Assembly: GCA_943356435.1 (NCBI GenBank)
Contig: CALREY010000001.1
Span: 62,001-126,000, forward strand
Reading direction: 5' to 3'
From: Candidatus Altimarinota bacterium
GTDB lineage: Bacteria > Patescibacteriota > Gracilibacteria > BD1-5 > UBA6164
DNA: 64,000 bases
This document shows, one piece after another, positions 40,927 to 51,746 of the stretch; the stretch's first letter is position 1; each line of letters begins with the position of its first letter. The notes under the pieces were generated by a model. The model saw only the letters and a list, made by a program, of their open reading frames with translations, had not been told where the DNA came from and made no database searches. A program made the position numbers and the translations under genes.

Positions 40927-42135
40927 ATGAATTTTGTAAAACAAGAAATAAAACCAAAAATAATCTGAATAATTGATATTTGAACATATAAAGTAAGAGT
41001 ATGAATATGCAAAATCATAGATAGAGATGTAGAATTGATATGATACTGAGAAAAAAGACAAGAAGAAGATTATGTAGAAATGCAAGAAATTCAAAACTTG
41101 AAATGAGTATCAGAAAATATCTCACTAGCAATAAAGAAAGCTGAAAAAGACTGAGGTATAGAAGTAAAAGATGTAATAATAAATATTCCTACTACTAATT
41201 TGTTCTTTGAATTTTCTCAAGTAAATCATATAAGAGATAATAGTGAAAAAGAAATAGACGACAAAGAACTGTATGAGATAATGAAAATAGTAGAAACAAT
41301 AGCATTAAAAAAACATTTCAAATCTATAAAAGATGCATCTGGATATAAAAAATCTGATTTAAAACTTATAATCAGCAATATTTCAAAAATAACAAGTGAC
41401 CATAAAGAAACAAAAGAATTAATATGAACTAATCCAAAAGAAGTAAATATTTCTCTTTTAAATGTATTTATAGCAGAATCAAAATATGAAACAATTGATT
41501 ATATAAAAAAAGCTATAAAAAAAGATATAATAAATATAATACCAAGCGAATTTGCAATTACTTGATTATTCAAAGAAGTAAAAGATGTAGTAATAATAGA
41601 TATATGAAACTCTCATACATCAATAATAGTAAAAAAAGATGATAATATAGAATGAGCTAAAAAATTAGCATTTTGAATAAATGATTTGATTAAACAAATC
41701 AGAAAAAATTTCAATCTAACAAAAAATGAAATAATTAGAACAATAGATGCAGATAGATATTTATGAGAAAAAGCAAATTTCCTAGCAATATTTAAAGATG
41801 TAATAAGTATTACACTAGAAGAAATATTATGATGAAACATCTGTCCTAATAACTTCTTCATGATATGAGGATGAGCTAATAAGTTCGTAAAAAATTATCT
41901 AAGTAGTATTAATCTAAATGACTGGAATCTAAAAATAGTTGGAAATGTAAAATTTATCAATCCAAAAATAGATTTCCTAGATGATAAAATAGAAAATAAT
42001 GATGATTGGATAGATTCAGCAAAATCAAATGTAAATATATATGCAATGATAAAAACTACACTAGATTTCATAAAAAAAGATAAGAACAAAATAGAAAAAA
42101 CACTAAAACAAGTTATTCATGATTTAGATGCTTAG
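40927..42135 (+). CDS. FtsA/PilM-like actin-fold ATPase
   Basis: 402 residues. The actin-fold phosphate loops are visible: I-I-D-I-G-T-Y-K-V-R-V-G near residue 16, V-I-I-D-I-G-N-S-H-T-S-I near 220, and F-M-I-G-G-G-A-N-K-F near 310 (adenosine motif). A SHS2-like insert lies between (V-I-I-N-I-P-T-T-N). The end has a basic, helical tail that could reach a membrane (K-T-T-L-D-F-I-K-K-D-K-N). FtsA tethers FtsZ at the division site; PilM serves type IV pili. An ftsQ-like gene is at 53915 and pilus genes at 56-64 kb, so context does not decide, though the SHS2 insert favours FtsA. Confidence 0.8.
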
Positions 42136-42159
42136 ATCCACCTCTTCCTAAAACAGTCA

Positions 42160-42199
42160 ACAAACCACCCCCTACCCCCTCCTTACTAAGGAGGGGGTA
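42160..42199. repeat. GC-rich palindromic (REP-like) element
   Basis: AACCACCCCCTACC followed by the perfect hairpin CCCCCTCCTTA...AAGGAGGGGG; the cleanest copy of the family, between ftsA-like and vanZ-like genes. Confidence 0.85.
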
Positions 42200-42223
42200 A
42201 ATATTTACTAAAATATAAAAAAT

Positions 42224-42697
42224 ATGTATTTATTACTTCTTATTCCTGCTTATGTTGTAGTTTATTTTTTGTTGATATCGTGGTTTCAAAGATTTTTCAA
42301 TATAAATGAAAAAAAAGAATCTAGTTGGAAACATGTAATGATTATTTTAGCTATATTTTTTATGGTTATGTTATGAATATCATTTATTCCAAATCCTGAA
42401 TTGGCTAATAGAATACAACATTCTATATGATGATGATTTTTGATGGTTGTAATAAGTTATTTTTCTATTATTGCTTCAAAAGTAAATATAAATAGATTCC
42501 AATTTATATTTTTAGCATTTTTTATAGCTACTACATTTGGTGTATTTAATGAACTAGCAGAATCTCTATTTCAAATAATTCTAGATATTAAATTTGCTCC
42601 AAATATAAATGATACATGGTTTGATTTATGGGCAAATAGTATTGGAGCTGTATTATGAATAATAATATTTACAAATTTTATATGAAAAAAGAACTAA
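42224..42697 (+). CDS. VanZ-like membrane protein
   Basis: 157 residues with four hydrophobic helices. The VanZ signature is present: F-I-P-N-P-E in a loop after the second helix, N-R-I-Q-H-S-I-G-G-G-F near residue 70, then G-V-F-N-E-L-A-E-S-L-F-Q, and finally D-T-W-F-D-L-W-A-N-S-I-G-A-V-L-G. Family members vary widely; the first gave low-level teicoplanin resistance, but most have no known substrate. Strong terminator directly at its end. Confidence 0.8.
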
Positions 42698-42724
42698 AAA
42701 ATTAATTTTTTAGTTCTTTTTTTG
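42692..42724. terminator. Terminator at the vanZ-like / ABC junction
   Basis: Perfect 24-base palindrome (half AACTAAAAAATT) plus T-run; it overlaps the stop codon of the VanZ gene and precedes the convergent ABC gene end. Confidence 0.85.
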
Positions 42725-42727
42725 TTA

Positions 42728-43435
42728 TTACGCACTAGTTACTTTTTCTATAAAGAAATCTTCTAGACTTCATTTAATACTCTTCATATCTTTGTTTTCT
42801 ACTATCATATGACCTTTATGAATAATACTTATTCTATCACAGATACTTTCTACATCAGCTAATATATGAGTATTGAAAAATATTGTAGTTCATTCATTTC
42901 TTAGTGAAACTAGTAAATCTTTTACCATTTTTCTTCAAATAGGATCTAGACCACTCATAGGTTCATCCAAAAACAAAAGTTTTGGTTCATTTATGATAGA
43001 TTGAGCTAATCAAATTCTTTGCAACATTCATTTAGAATATTCACTCAAACGTTTACTTCCATCATGTTCTAATCATACTCTTTTTAACAATTCTCTTACT
43101 TTTTTATCAAGTTTTGAACCTTCTAGTCAGAAAAACTTACCATTAAAATCCAAAAACTCTTTTCAAGTTAAATGTTTGTACAAATATGTATTTTCAGGCA
43201 TAAAACCTACTTTTTTCTTTGCTTCTAATGTTAATCATTTTTCTCCAAATACATGGATTTCTCCTGATTCTGGTTCTATTAATCACATTATACATTTCAT
43301 TGTTGTTGTTTTACCTGCACCATTTGGTCATAAAAAACCATAAATTTCACCTGCTTGTACTGAAAAATTTATTCAGTGTAATACTTTTTTCTTTGCAAGT
43401 GTCTTTTCTATTTTTTTAACTTCTAATATTTTCAT
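42728..43435 (-). CDS. ABC transporter ATP-binding protein
   Basis: 235 residues. Walker A G-P-N-G-A-G-K-T-T-T near residue 40, Q-loop equivalent M-P-E-N-T, signature L-S-E-Y-S-K-G-M, Walker B L-L-F-L-D-E-P with M-S-G-L-D-P, and switch H in N-T-H. The M-x-K-C-I-M-G-L-I form is the CcmA/YhhJ-like exporter class (polysaccharide, drug or Na+ export). No permease gene is adjacent, so its partner is elsewhere or it acts with a membrane protein not recognised. Several signature glycines are TGA. Ends at a bidirectional terminator. Confidence 0.9.
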
Positions 43436-43464
43436 TTACAAATTTTAAAATAACAAATTTTTGT

Positions 43465-43535
43465 AGCCTCCTTCCATTCAATATTGGAATTTATGCCCGA
43501 AGGGAGGTATCCTGTGGACAAGGATGGATTAATTT
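43465..43535. repeat. Double GC-rich hairpin, possible REP-family variant
   Basis: GCCTCCTTC...GAAGGGAGG stem with an internal ATTCAATATTGGAAT hairpin, then ATCCT...AGGAT. The flank contains GGATTAATTTA. It fills most of the 190-base gap between the ABC gene and the next small gene. Confidence 0.55.
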
Positions 43536-43628
43536 ACCATTCTTTTACGAAAAAGATTTTAACAAGTTTATTCAGAATGTAAAGATTTTATTTAAATTTT
43601 ATTGTCTAAAATGTCTACAATAATTTAA

Positions 43629-43814
43629 TTATCTATATATTTTATACTTACCAAATTTAACATAATTATCATCTTTTCACTTAACATTCTGGAAAAATGC
43701 TAATATATTTATTCACACAAAAATAAAGAATCATCATATTAAATAAGCTAATATTGCAGGTGCTAATATAATAATTATTCAAAAGATAATCAAAGCATAT
43801 GGAAATATTTTCAT
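43629..43814 (-). CDS. 61-residue membrane protein
   Basis: Two hydrophobic segments (~4-27 and 28-43: FPYALIIFGIIIILAPAILA; GGFFIFVGINILAFF) and a charged tail (KGKDDNYVKFGKYKIYR). Four TGA glycines. It sits between the ABC ATPase and murA on the same strand. Function unknown. Confidence 0.6.
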
Positions 43815-43874
43815 AATATTTTTTTAGTAATAATTAAATATGCTAATAATCATAAGTAAGAATAAAAAAAGAAT

Positions 43875-45146
43875 TTATGCTATTTTCATTTCTGCTTCTT
43901 TTATATCAGCTCACAATCATTGTAATTTTTCTACAAATTTTTCATATCATCTGTAAATATACTCTACATTTGTGATTTTTGTTTCTCAGCTAGCAATAAG
44001 TCATGCAATAACCATTGCAGCTCAGGCCCTCAAATCCCAAGAAGTAACTGTAGAACCTCATCTCAAAATGTTTGGTCCAAAAACTAGTGCTTCATGTGGA
44101 TTCATTATTGCTACATTACATTTCATTTTTTCCAACTCAACTAAAAAGTTAAGTCTTCATTCAAATAAAACTTCATGTATTTTACTGATTCATTCAGCTT
44201 GAGTCATAAGTATTGCAAATGGTGATTGTAAGTCAGTAGGAAATGCTGGAAATATATTTGTTTGAATAGATATAGATTTCAATTTTTCTGCTCTAAATAC
44301 TCTCAAAACATCATTTCACATATCTTGTACTTTTACACCTGCTTCTTTTAATTTTTCTATAAAAGTATACAAATCATCTATTCTAGCATCTACTATATCT
44401 ATGTATTCTTTTGATGCTAAAGCTCAAATAATCATATAAGTACCTGATTCTATATAATCAGTAACTACATCGAATTCCAATTCAGATGCTAATTTATCTA
44501 CTCAAGTTATGATAATTTCATGATTGTATCTGATTTTGATATCTGCTCAGGCTTTTCTCAAGAAATCTATCAAACACATAACATGTGGTTCTGTAGCAGA
44601 ATTTCTAATATATGTTTCACCTGGTCTAAGTACATTAGCTACTATCAAGTTTTCAGTAGAACTTACTCAAAAACTAGCATTTAATTCTCTTGTACCTGAT
44701 TGCAAATCTCATGAAATAACTATCTCTTCTCAATCAAATTTAGAAGGATATCCTATAGCTTCCAATCAATTCAAATGAGCATCAATAGGTCTCTTCCCTA
44801 TACTACATCCACCTGGAAATGGTATTTTTATATCGCCAAAGAAATACAATAATGGTGAAAGTAAAAAAATTGATGATCTGATTTTTTTAATCTTTTCAAA
44901 ATTTAAATTTTCATTTGTTATATTTGTAGAATCTAGATACAAACTAGTTCCTTCCCAACTATATTTTACTCATATTCACTCTAAAATATCTAAAAATGTA
45001 TTTACATCTCAGATTTTTGGTACTCTATTTAATTTCACTTTTCATCTTATAAGCAAAGAAGCTCATAATATTGGTAGAGCAGCATTTTTTGATCAACTTA
45101 CATTAACTGTTCAGCTTAACTCTTTTTGTCATTTGACTACTAACAC
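43875..45146 (-). CDS. murA: UDP-GlcNAc 1-carboxyvinyltransferase MurA
   Basis: 423 residues, standard MurA length. It adds enolpyruvate from PEP to UDP-GlcNAc, the first committed step of peptidoglycan synthesis. Diagnostic blocks: V-N-V-S-G-S-K-N-A-A-L-P-I-L-G-A at the start, P-F-P-G-G-C114-S-I-G-K-R-P-I-D-A-H-L with the catalytic cysteine (fosfomycin target), A-S-E-L-E-F-D-V-V-T-D, P-T-D-L-Q-S-P near 300, and D-L-R-A-G-A-A-M-V-I-A near the end. GTG start at 45146, as no ATG precedes the conserved N-terminus. The enzyme implies the cell makes at least part of its own wall. Confidence 0.95.
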
Positions 45147-45272
45147 ATTTTTAAATTATCATATAAACTAGAACTACATTATATTTAAAAATTTTGTATT
45201 TTCAATTTTGATTTTATAATATTTTGAATATAATTTTTTAGTCAAAATTTAAATAACTAATAAGCAAAAAAA

Positions 45273-47171
45273 ATGTTTGAAATAAGCACTAAAAAAGTAG
45301 ATTTTGAAAGAAGTAATATTCTAATAAAAAGAAACCTAAGTCTCGATGAAGACCTAGATTGTTTCATACAAATAAGCACAAACGAAGCAAATTTTTGAGA
45401 TTTATTGTTAAATAATATACTAGATTTTATTATAGACAAAATATCAAAAAATAATGCATATAATGACTTTAGTATTGCCCTAGAAAGCATAAACTCATTT
45501 ATAAAAAAATGGGAAACAGACTCAGAAAAAGAAATAAAATATGATATAATAATCTCAATATTAAATAATAATAACTATATTTTTTCAACTACTTGAAAAG
45601 CATCTTGTTACTTATTAAATAATAAAAATGAAGTAATAGAATTAACTAATAAAGATGACAATAAAAAATATTTCAGTTATATTTCTAGCTGAGATGTAGC
45701 AAATAACGATATTGTAGTTACTTCTACAAAAAGATTATTGAATTATTTATCAAAAAGTGATTTAGTAGATTGACTAGTATTATCAGAAGATATAAAAATA
45801 TTTAATAAAAATGTATACAATATACTTCTGAGTGAAAGACTAGAAGATAATGTTTTAGTTAGTTCATTAAAATTTAGTTCTATAGAACATGAAGAAAAAG
45901 AATGAAAACTGGATATTATAAAAGAACAATTTGTGAAAATATTAGATAATAGATTTTTCAAAACTTCGTTTTGATATTTATTAGTACTAAAAGATAAAGT
46001 AAATGGACAAACAAAAATGATTAAGAATGTAATATTACTCGCTTGAATAATAGCTTCTATAGTATTTTTATACTCTATACTTTCAACAGTTGTATCTATT
46101 TCAACTCAAAATGAACAAAAAGATCTAGCTAAAGAAAATGTAATAAAAGCTAGAAATTACCTAAAAATTGCATCTGAAAATGTTGCAAATACATCTGTTT
46201 TTGAAGAAAATATTACTAAATCCGAAGAATTACTAAAATTGATTAAAAAAGATGAAATATTTATAAATGATGTAGCAAAAATATCTGAAGATATAAGTAT
46301 ATTAAAAAAACAATTTAATAAAATAGAGGTATTTCAAGAATCACCTGATAGTATAATATATTCAGGAAATTTAGAAAATCCTGTAAAAATATTAAAAAAC
46401 AATTTAAAAACATATGTAGTTACAAAGAAATGAATTACTTGACCAATAATTCCAAATACTACTCCAAAAAATTATGCATTTAGTTCTTTGGATGAAAATG
46501 AATACTTTATAGATGCTACTTTTATGTGAGATAGTATGTATTTATTAACAAGTGAATCAAAAGTAGTAGAATTTACAAAAAATGGGTATTTAAGCTTCAA
46601 AGATGTAGGATGACAACCAATCTGGGAAAAATCAAAAGAGATTACATCTTTTTGAAAAAATATTTATTTAAGATGAGTTGATAATCAAATATATAAACAT
46701 GAATTATATTGAGGAAAATTCAAATCTTGAGCAAAATATATATGAGATGATGACTTAAAACAAATTTGAAACGTATTGTCTGTAGATGTAGATGGTTGAT
46801 TCTATATACTAAAAAAAGATTTAAGTATTATAAAATTCTTCTACTATCCTTATAGATTAGAAAAAATTGTAATTAATAAATTACCAGAAAATTACAATTT
46901 AGAAAAACAAGATTGATTAACAGATATCAAAACAAGAGTAGATTTGAATTATGTATACTTATTGCTAAATAATAAAATTTGGGTATTTAAACCTAATACT
47001 ACAGATGTAAAAAACACGAAAAGTCTTACATATATCTGACAAATTGAATCTGAGAAAGATGAAATAAAAGATTTTTATATAAATCATGACTGAGAAATAG
47101 AAATATTAAATAGTAAATGATTGTATAGAGTAAATTTCGAAATAAGTGATGATAAATTGCTTATTAGATAG
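45273..47171 (+). CDS. Phosphatase-like domain, transmembrane helix and beta-rich exterior
   Basis: 632 residues. Residues ~1-230 look like a degenerate PP2C/PPM phosphatase fold (strands around I-I-S-I-L-N-N-N-N-Y-I-F-S-T-T-G-K-A-S-C-Y-L-L, D-I-V-V-T-S-T-K-R-L-L), but the metal-binding aspartates are not clear, so activity is doubtful. One transmembrane helix (~250-272) is followed by a coiled linker (~285-350) and a beta-propeller-like C-terminus (~390-632) with repeated blades (Y-L-L-T, Y-L-R-G, F-Y-I-L, Y-L-L-L-N-N). A sensor linking an outer domain to a cytoplasmic pseudo-phosphatase is plausible. Precedes rplY. Confidence 0.6.
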
Positions 47172-47230
47172 CAAAAATGCTACATATAAAACTTATTTAA
47201 AACATAAAAATAAAAAAACTAAAGAAAAGT

Positions 47231-47258
47231 TTGCAAATATTACATTTATGAATAAAAT
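47231..47258 (+). promoter_or_regulatory. Promoter of rplY
   Basis: TTGCAA (47231-47236), 16-base spacer ending TGAA, TAAAAT (47253-47258), 39 bases before the ATG. Confidence 0.55.
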
Positions 47259-47296
47259 TTGCTCACTTTTTATTTAATATATCAAAATCATAGATT

Positions 47297-47881
47297 ATGG
47301 AAAACCTAAATTTAAATGCGGAAATAAGAACTACAGAGGAAAAATTAAGTGAAGTTAGAACTTCTAAAATGGTTCCAGCAGTAGTTTATGGTAGACATCA
47401 AGAACCTATTTTAATTAAAGTAGATAATTCAGATTTTTTAAGAACTTTCAGAAAATCTGGTGAAAGTCATATCATAAATTTAGCTGTTGATGGTAAAAAT
47501 ATCGAAGTATTAGTACATGAAGTTCAAAAAGAACCTATTTCATGAAGCTTCTTACACGTAGATTTTTTTGCAATTACTAAATGAGAAAAAGTTCATACTA
47601 AAATTCATTTACAACTAGTTTGAACATCTCAAGCTGTAAAAGAATGAGCAGTTATTGAACAACATATTAAAGAAATCGAAGTTAAATTATTACCTTCTGA
47701 TTTAGTTGATGCAATTGAAGTTGATATTTCAGAATTAAAAGAAATTTGAGATCATATTAAAATATCTGATTTAAAAATTAGCTCAAAAATCGAAGTATTA
47801 ACACACGATGATATAGTTGTTTCTGCTAGTAAACCTGCAAAAATTGAAGTTGTTGAAACTACTACTGAAGCTGCAGAATAA
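47297..47881 (+). CDS. rplY: Ribosomal protein bL25 (CTC type)
   Basis: 194 residues, the long CTC form: the 5S-rRNA-binding N-terminal domain (R-T-S-K-M-V-P-A-V-V-Y-G-R, then V-H-E-V-Q-K-E-P) plus a TL5-type C-terminal beta domain (H-V-D-F-F-A-I ... K-I-H-L-Q-L-V-G). It binds 5S rRNA on the large subunit. Note the N-terminal part uses GGT/GGA and the C-terminal half uses TGA for glycine. Own promoter. Confidence 0.92.
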
Positions 47882-47995
47882 TTCTTTTAAAAAAAGATTT
47901 CTAAAAAATAGCATTTGATATATAATTCAAATGTTATTTTTTTATAACAAAAATTCTCCTATCCATAATAGGAATACTTATAACCAAAACCAAAT

Positions 47996-48316
47996 ATGAA
48001 AGTAAAAATTTATTGAACAGCAGAAAATACTGAAGTATTGTTAAATAAAGTACATTCAGCACTAGAAGAACTATGATTATCTGATTTTATACAGGTTGAA
48101 ACTACATTAGATGAAGAATTAAAAAATGAATTAAATATTACTAAAGAGCCTGCTTTGATAGTAGAAGAGGAAGCAATAGATTTCAAAGATACAATTTTTG
48201 AATGAATAATACCTGAAGACGAAGAACTTAAATCTATGTTTATTAGCATTATATGAGGATGAGAATCAGAATGAGGTTGTGCACCTGGATGATGTGGAAG
48301 TGGATGTAGTTGTTAA
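47996..48316 (+). CDS. Small protein with Gly/Cys-rich tail
   Basis: 106 residues. The first ~80 have thioredoxin-3-like strands (V-K-I-Y-G-T-A-E-N-T, E-P-A-L-I-V-E-E-E) but the usual active-site CxxC is missing. The end reads G-G-C-A-P-G-G-C-G-S-G-C-S-C: four cysteines in 12 residues, a likely metal- or disulfide-forming tail. Most glycines of the tail are TGA. A metal-chaperone or redox role is inference only. Follows rplY by 114 bases, with its own terminator. Confidence 0.65.
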
Positions 48317-48320
48317 AACA

Positions 48321-48354
48321 AAAAAATGAGATTATTTAAATCTCATTTTTTTTA
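48321..48354 (+). terminator. Terminator after the Gly/Cys-tail gene
   Basis: AAAATGAGATT/AATCTCATTTT stem plus T-run, overlapping the stop of the convergent gene. Confidence 0.85.
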
Positions 48355-49788
48355 TCCTCAAAGTGGTACATCAGTTTCTTCAGGTGTAGCTGAAGGATTT
48401 ACTTTTCTTATAATAGTAAAACGATTAGTATATACTTCCTTACCATTAGCATCAAAATATTTAATATCATAAACATTTGTTCAAACACTTAAGTTATTAT
48501 TTGATGAAGATGCATGATATCTCCAAGTACTTCAATTGAATGAACTTAATGGAAAATCATTAACAGTTACCTTTGATATTCATTTAGCTAATACTGCTCA
48601 TCTAATAGTTACAAAATCTTCAAATGTAGTATAAGTCTCTTTAGAAGTAGGTTCAGTGAAAGTAAATTGACTTCCATCTACATCAAATGTTTGGACTTTG
48701 AAACTAGTAGCATCTGTTGTATTTCAAGATGTATCAGTAGTTGCTCATCAATCGAAATATACTGTATAAATAAATTTTGATAACATTTCTTCAGAATCAT
48801 TATAAACCTTGAAAACTAAGTTATTTTCTTGATTTGGTACAGATACATTTTCAAACTTAAATGATTTCAATTTAGGGTTTAATACTGCATCTTTACCATT
48901 TAATGATATTTTTATTATTTCTTCATCACTATAATTTCCTGAAATATTTATAGTATCAGATGATACATTTGATTCATCAGATAAATTTGAAAAAGTTAGT
49001 AAACTATTTACAGATGTTGTTTTATCAGTTTTTACTGTTTTTCAAGATGATGTTTCAGAATCTTTTTCTTCATCTGTAGTTCCAGATCAAGTTTCAGATT
49101 CAGTTTCTAGATAATTTACTCAATTATTTAAAATAAACCAATCAGATTGTTTATAAAAATCATCTATATTTTCTTTTGCAAGTGATAAATCTAAATCTTG
49201 CTTACTAGCATCCAATCTAGCTACAGTCACCTTTTGTCATGCTCATAATACAGTAGATTTCCCTACTAAGTTTTCTACTTCAGCATTTCAGCTAAGTAAA
49301 TATACTGTACTTCACATTTCATTTTGTCAAAATGCTACATGACTATCAGCTCATACACTTACTTTAGCAAATTTCATTTCTATATTTACATCACTTTTAG
49401 AATCAAACCATAAATCAGATGAATATAATGAAAAATCTCAATTTTCTAAGTATTTGAATTCTCATAGTTTATCTAATCTAAACTTTCATATTCAAGACAT
49501 ATCAAGTGATACATTTCATTCTTTTACTATTAATTTTTCTCATTTATATAGTGAAATATCTCATTCAATTTTCTTTTTATTTTCTCCAGCATAAACAATA
49601 TATGCTTCACTGTTTGATCAATTAAGACTTATTTTGAATCAAACTTTATTTTCAGTATCTATTTTAGGCGCTTGACTATCTCATGAAAATATTGAAAATA
49701 AAAGTATAATAACTAATAATCAACCAATTATCGGCACCATATAATCTCTCAATCATTTCTGAATATTATTTCTCCTTCTAAGATTCAT
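48352..49788 (-). CDS. FecR-domain membrane protein with Ig-like repeats
   Basis: 478 residues from ATG 49788 (a second ATG at 49740 is in frame). Cytoplasmic basic start (NLRRRNNIQK), one transmembrane helix (~18-34), then a FecR-like domain (~70-165: V-S-L-D-M-S-G-M-K-V-R ... G-S-T-V-Y-L-L-S-G-N-A-E-V-E-N). A Ser/Thr/Glu-rich linker (~185-225) leads to two beta-sandwich domains (~235-470). FecR domains sit outside the inner membrane and often control sigma factors or bind wall; no sigma factor is adjacent. Convergent with the Gly/Cys-tail gene. Confidence 0.72.
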
Positions 49789-49975
49789 TACTAAATATTT
49801 AATTATATAAAATATATTTCTTAGATTATAAGTAATTATAATAAAAATTCAACTCAAAAACAGTTTTTTTTTCAAATATTGAATAAAAGTATATAAGTAT
49901 CAATTATTTATTTGATTTTTTATAAACAAATACTATAATCTGACTCATATTGTTTTATATATTAATAATTAGATT

Positions 49976-50521
49976 ATGTTAGCAAAAGCAAAAGAATGAA
50001 TAGATAAAAATTTAAAACACTTAGAACATGAATATTCTAAACTACAATTATGAAGAGCTAATCCAATAATGGTTGAGTGAATATTAGTTGAACAATATGG
50101 ATCATTGCAACCTATACAAAATATGGCTGCAGTAAGTAATTTGGATTCTCAAACACTTACTATTAAACCTTGGGATAGAAGTGCAGTACACCCTATAGCT
50201 AAAGCAATAACTGAATCTGGATTAGGACTTAATCCTCAAACTATGGCTGATTCAATAATGATAAAAGTACCACCTCTAACAGAAGAAAGAAGAAAAGAAG
50301 TATCAAAAATAGCTAAAAAAATGGCTGACGATGCAAAAGTATGAGTTAGAAATGTGAGAGCGGATATAATGAAAATGATAAAAAAAGCAGAAGATGATAA
50401 AGAAATATCTGAAGACCAAAGAAAAAATCTAGAAAATGATTTACAAAAATTAATAGATGATGCAAACAAAAAAGTAGAAGATCATTATAAACACAAAGAT
50501 ACTGATATAATGAAAATATAA
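49976..50521 (+). CDS. frr: Ribosome recycling factor
   Basis: 181 residues, typical. Coiled-coil domain start (H-L-E-H-E-Y-S-K-L-Q-L-G-R-A-N-P), the hinge and small domain (V-E-Q-Y-G-S-L-Q-P-I-Q-N-M-A, L-T-I-K-P-W-D), then P-P-L-T-E-E-R-R-K-E-V and V-R-N-V-R. It splits post-termination ribosomes together with EF-G. Its TAA stop forms the first bases of the REP-like element that follows. Confidence 0.95.
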
Positions 50522-50556
50522 CCCCTCCTAACCTCCCCTTATCAAGGAAGGGATAA
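50519..50556. repeat. GC-rich palindromic (REP-like) element overlapping the frr stop
   Basis: TAACCCCTCCTAACCTCCCC then TTATCAAGGAAGGGATAAG; same head as the rsmI and priA copies, imperfect hairpin. Confidence 0.8.
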
Positions 50557-50573
50557 GAAGTTTAAAATTAAAT

Positions 50574-50601
50574 TTGCATAAAAATGCTTTTTTTATATAA
50601 T
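50574..50601 (+). promoter_or_regulatory. Promoter of rpmG
   Basis: TTGCAT (50574-50579), 16-base spacer, perfect TATAAT (50596-50601), 42 bases before the ATG. Confidence 0.65.
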
Positions 50602-50642
50602 CACTCAGTAAAAATTTATTTTATATAACTAATGGACGAAAG

Positions 50643-50825
50643 ATGGCTAAAGGTAAAAGAACTTATGTTGCTTTCTATTCTACTGAAACTGGAAATATGG
50701 TTCACACAACTAATATCCAAAAAAAGAATTTTGAAGCTGGAACTAAAGGACCAACTTTAAGAAAATACAACAAAGTAACTAGAAAACATGAAGTGTTAAA
50801 AATGAAAGAAATAAAAAAAGGTTAA
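50643..50825 (+). CDS. rpmG: Ribosomal protein bL33
   Basis: 60 residues, normal size. M-A-K-G-K-R-T-Y-V, then T-G-N-M-V-H-T-T-N and K-Y-N-K-V-T-R-K-H-E-V match bL33; the zinc cysteines of some bL33 forms are absent (the C-minus type). No TGA codon is used. Part of the large subunit near the E site. Confidence 0.92.
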   Translation: MAKGKRTYVAFYSTETGNMVHTTNIQKKNFEAGTKGPTLRKYNKVTRKHEVLKMKEIKKG

Positions 50826-50846
50826 TCAAATGATTAATCTTTTTTT
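50817..50846 (+). terminator. Terminator of rpmG
   Basis: GGTTAATCA/TGATTAATC hairpin overlapping the stop codon, followed by T7. Confidence 0.8.
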
Positions 50847-50854
50847 ATTAATTT

Positions 50855-50886
50855 AAATCCCTATATTGTAAACAATATAGGGATTT
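50855..50886. terminator. Terminator downstream of yebC
   Basis: AAATCCCTATATTGT and its perfect complement; T-run on the plus side, weaker on the minus side where yebC ends three bases away. Confidence 0.7.
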
Positions 50887-50888
50887 TT

Positions 50889-51659
50889 CTATGTTCTAAA
50901 AGTGTTTTTTTCTATGAAATCTTCTACTTCTTTTGTTAATTCTTCTGAAATTAATTCATTTGAAGATACTGTATTTACATCTTCATCTTCGTTAAATGCT
51001 TCTATCATCTTGATAAATTTCAATGCCTTATCAAATTCAGTCACTTCTACTTCATTATCAGCAACAAAATCCAATTTAGCCTCCATTATTTCAATTCACT
51101 TCCCTTCTAAAAACTTCTCTACATCATTAAAATCTTCTATAGCTGTAATAATTTTTATATATGATTCTTCAGAAATAATATCTTCAGCATTAGTATCATA
51201 TATTAATTCTTCTATTTGATCAAACGAATGTTTAGAAGTATCAATAAAAATTACTCATTTTCTGTGAAACATCCATGAAACAGCTCAGTTTTCTCACATA
51301 GTTCAACCATATTTAGTAAAAATATGTCTAATATTTGCAACTGTTCTATTTTTGTTATCTGTTAATACAGAAACCATTATTGCTACTCATCCTGGTGCAT
51401 ATCATTCATAAACTATTTCTACTATTTGAGCTGCTGATTTATCCTCACCTGTTCATTTTTTTATTGCCCTATCTATATTTTCATTTGGTACTCATTCTTT
51501 CTTAGCTTTATGTATAGCTGCGAATAAAGCTGGATTTTTATCTGGATCTCATCATTTTTGTGCTGATATTGCTATCAATTTAGCATGCAATGAGAATATT
51601 TTTCATTTTACTGCATTTACTGCATTTTTTCTTGCTTGTACTACAGGACCTCTTCACAT
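50889..51659 (-). CDS. yebC: YebC/PmpR-family protein
   Basis: 256 residues. It opens M-G-R-G-P-V-V-Q-A-R-K-N-A-V-N-A-V-K-G-K-I-F-S, a variant of the usual AGHSKWANI.HRK..QDAKR leader, followed by G-G-D-P-D-K-N-P-A-L, A-I-H-K-A-K-K-E-G-V-P and N-I-D-R-A-I-K-K-G-T-G. The second codon is TGA (Gly). The family was called a transcription regulator, and some members act on translating ribosomes at proline-rich stretches. Located with rpmG, frr and rpsU, which suits a ribosome role. Ends at a terminator three bases away. Confidence 0.92.
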
Positions 51660-51746
51660 ATATTCATTATTAATTTTAAAATATGAGCTAGTTTATTATT
51701 TTTTAGTATTTTGTAAAGTTGAAAAATTGATTATTTATTAATTTAA

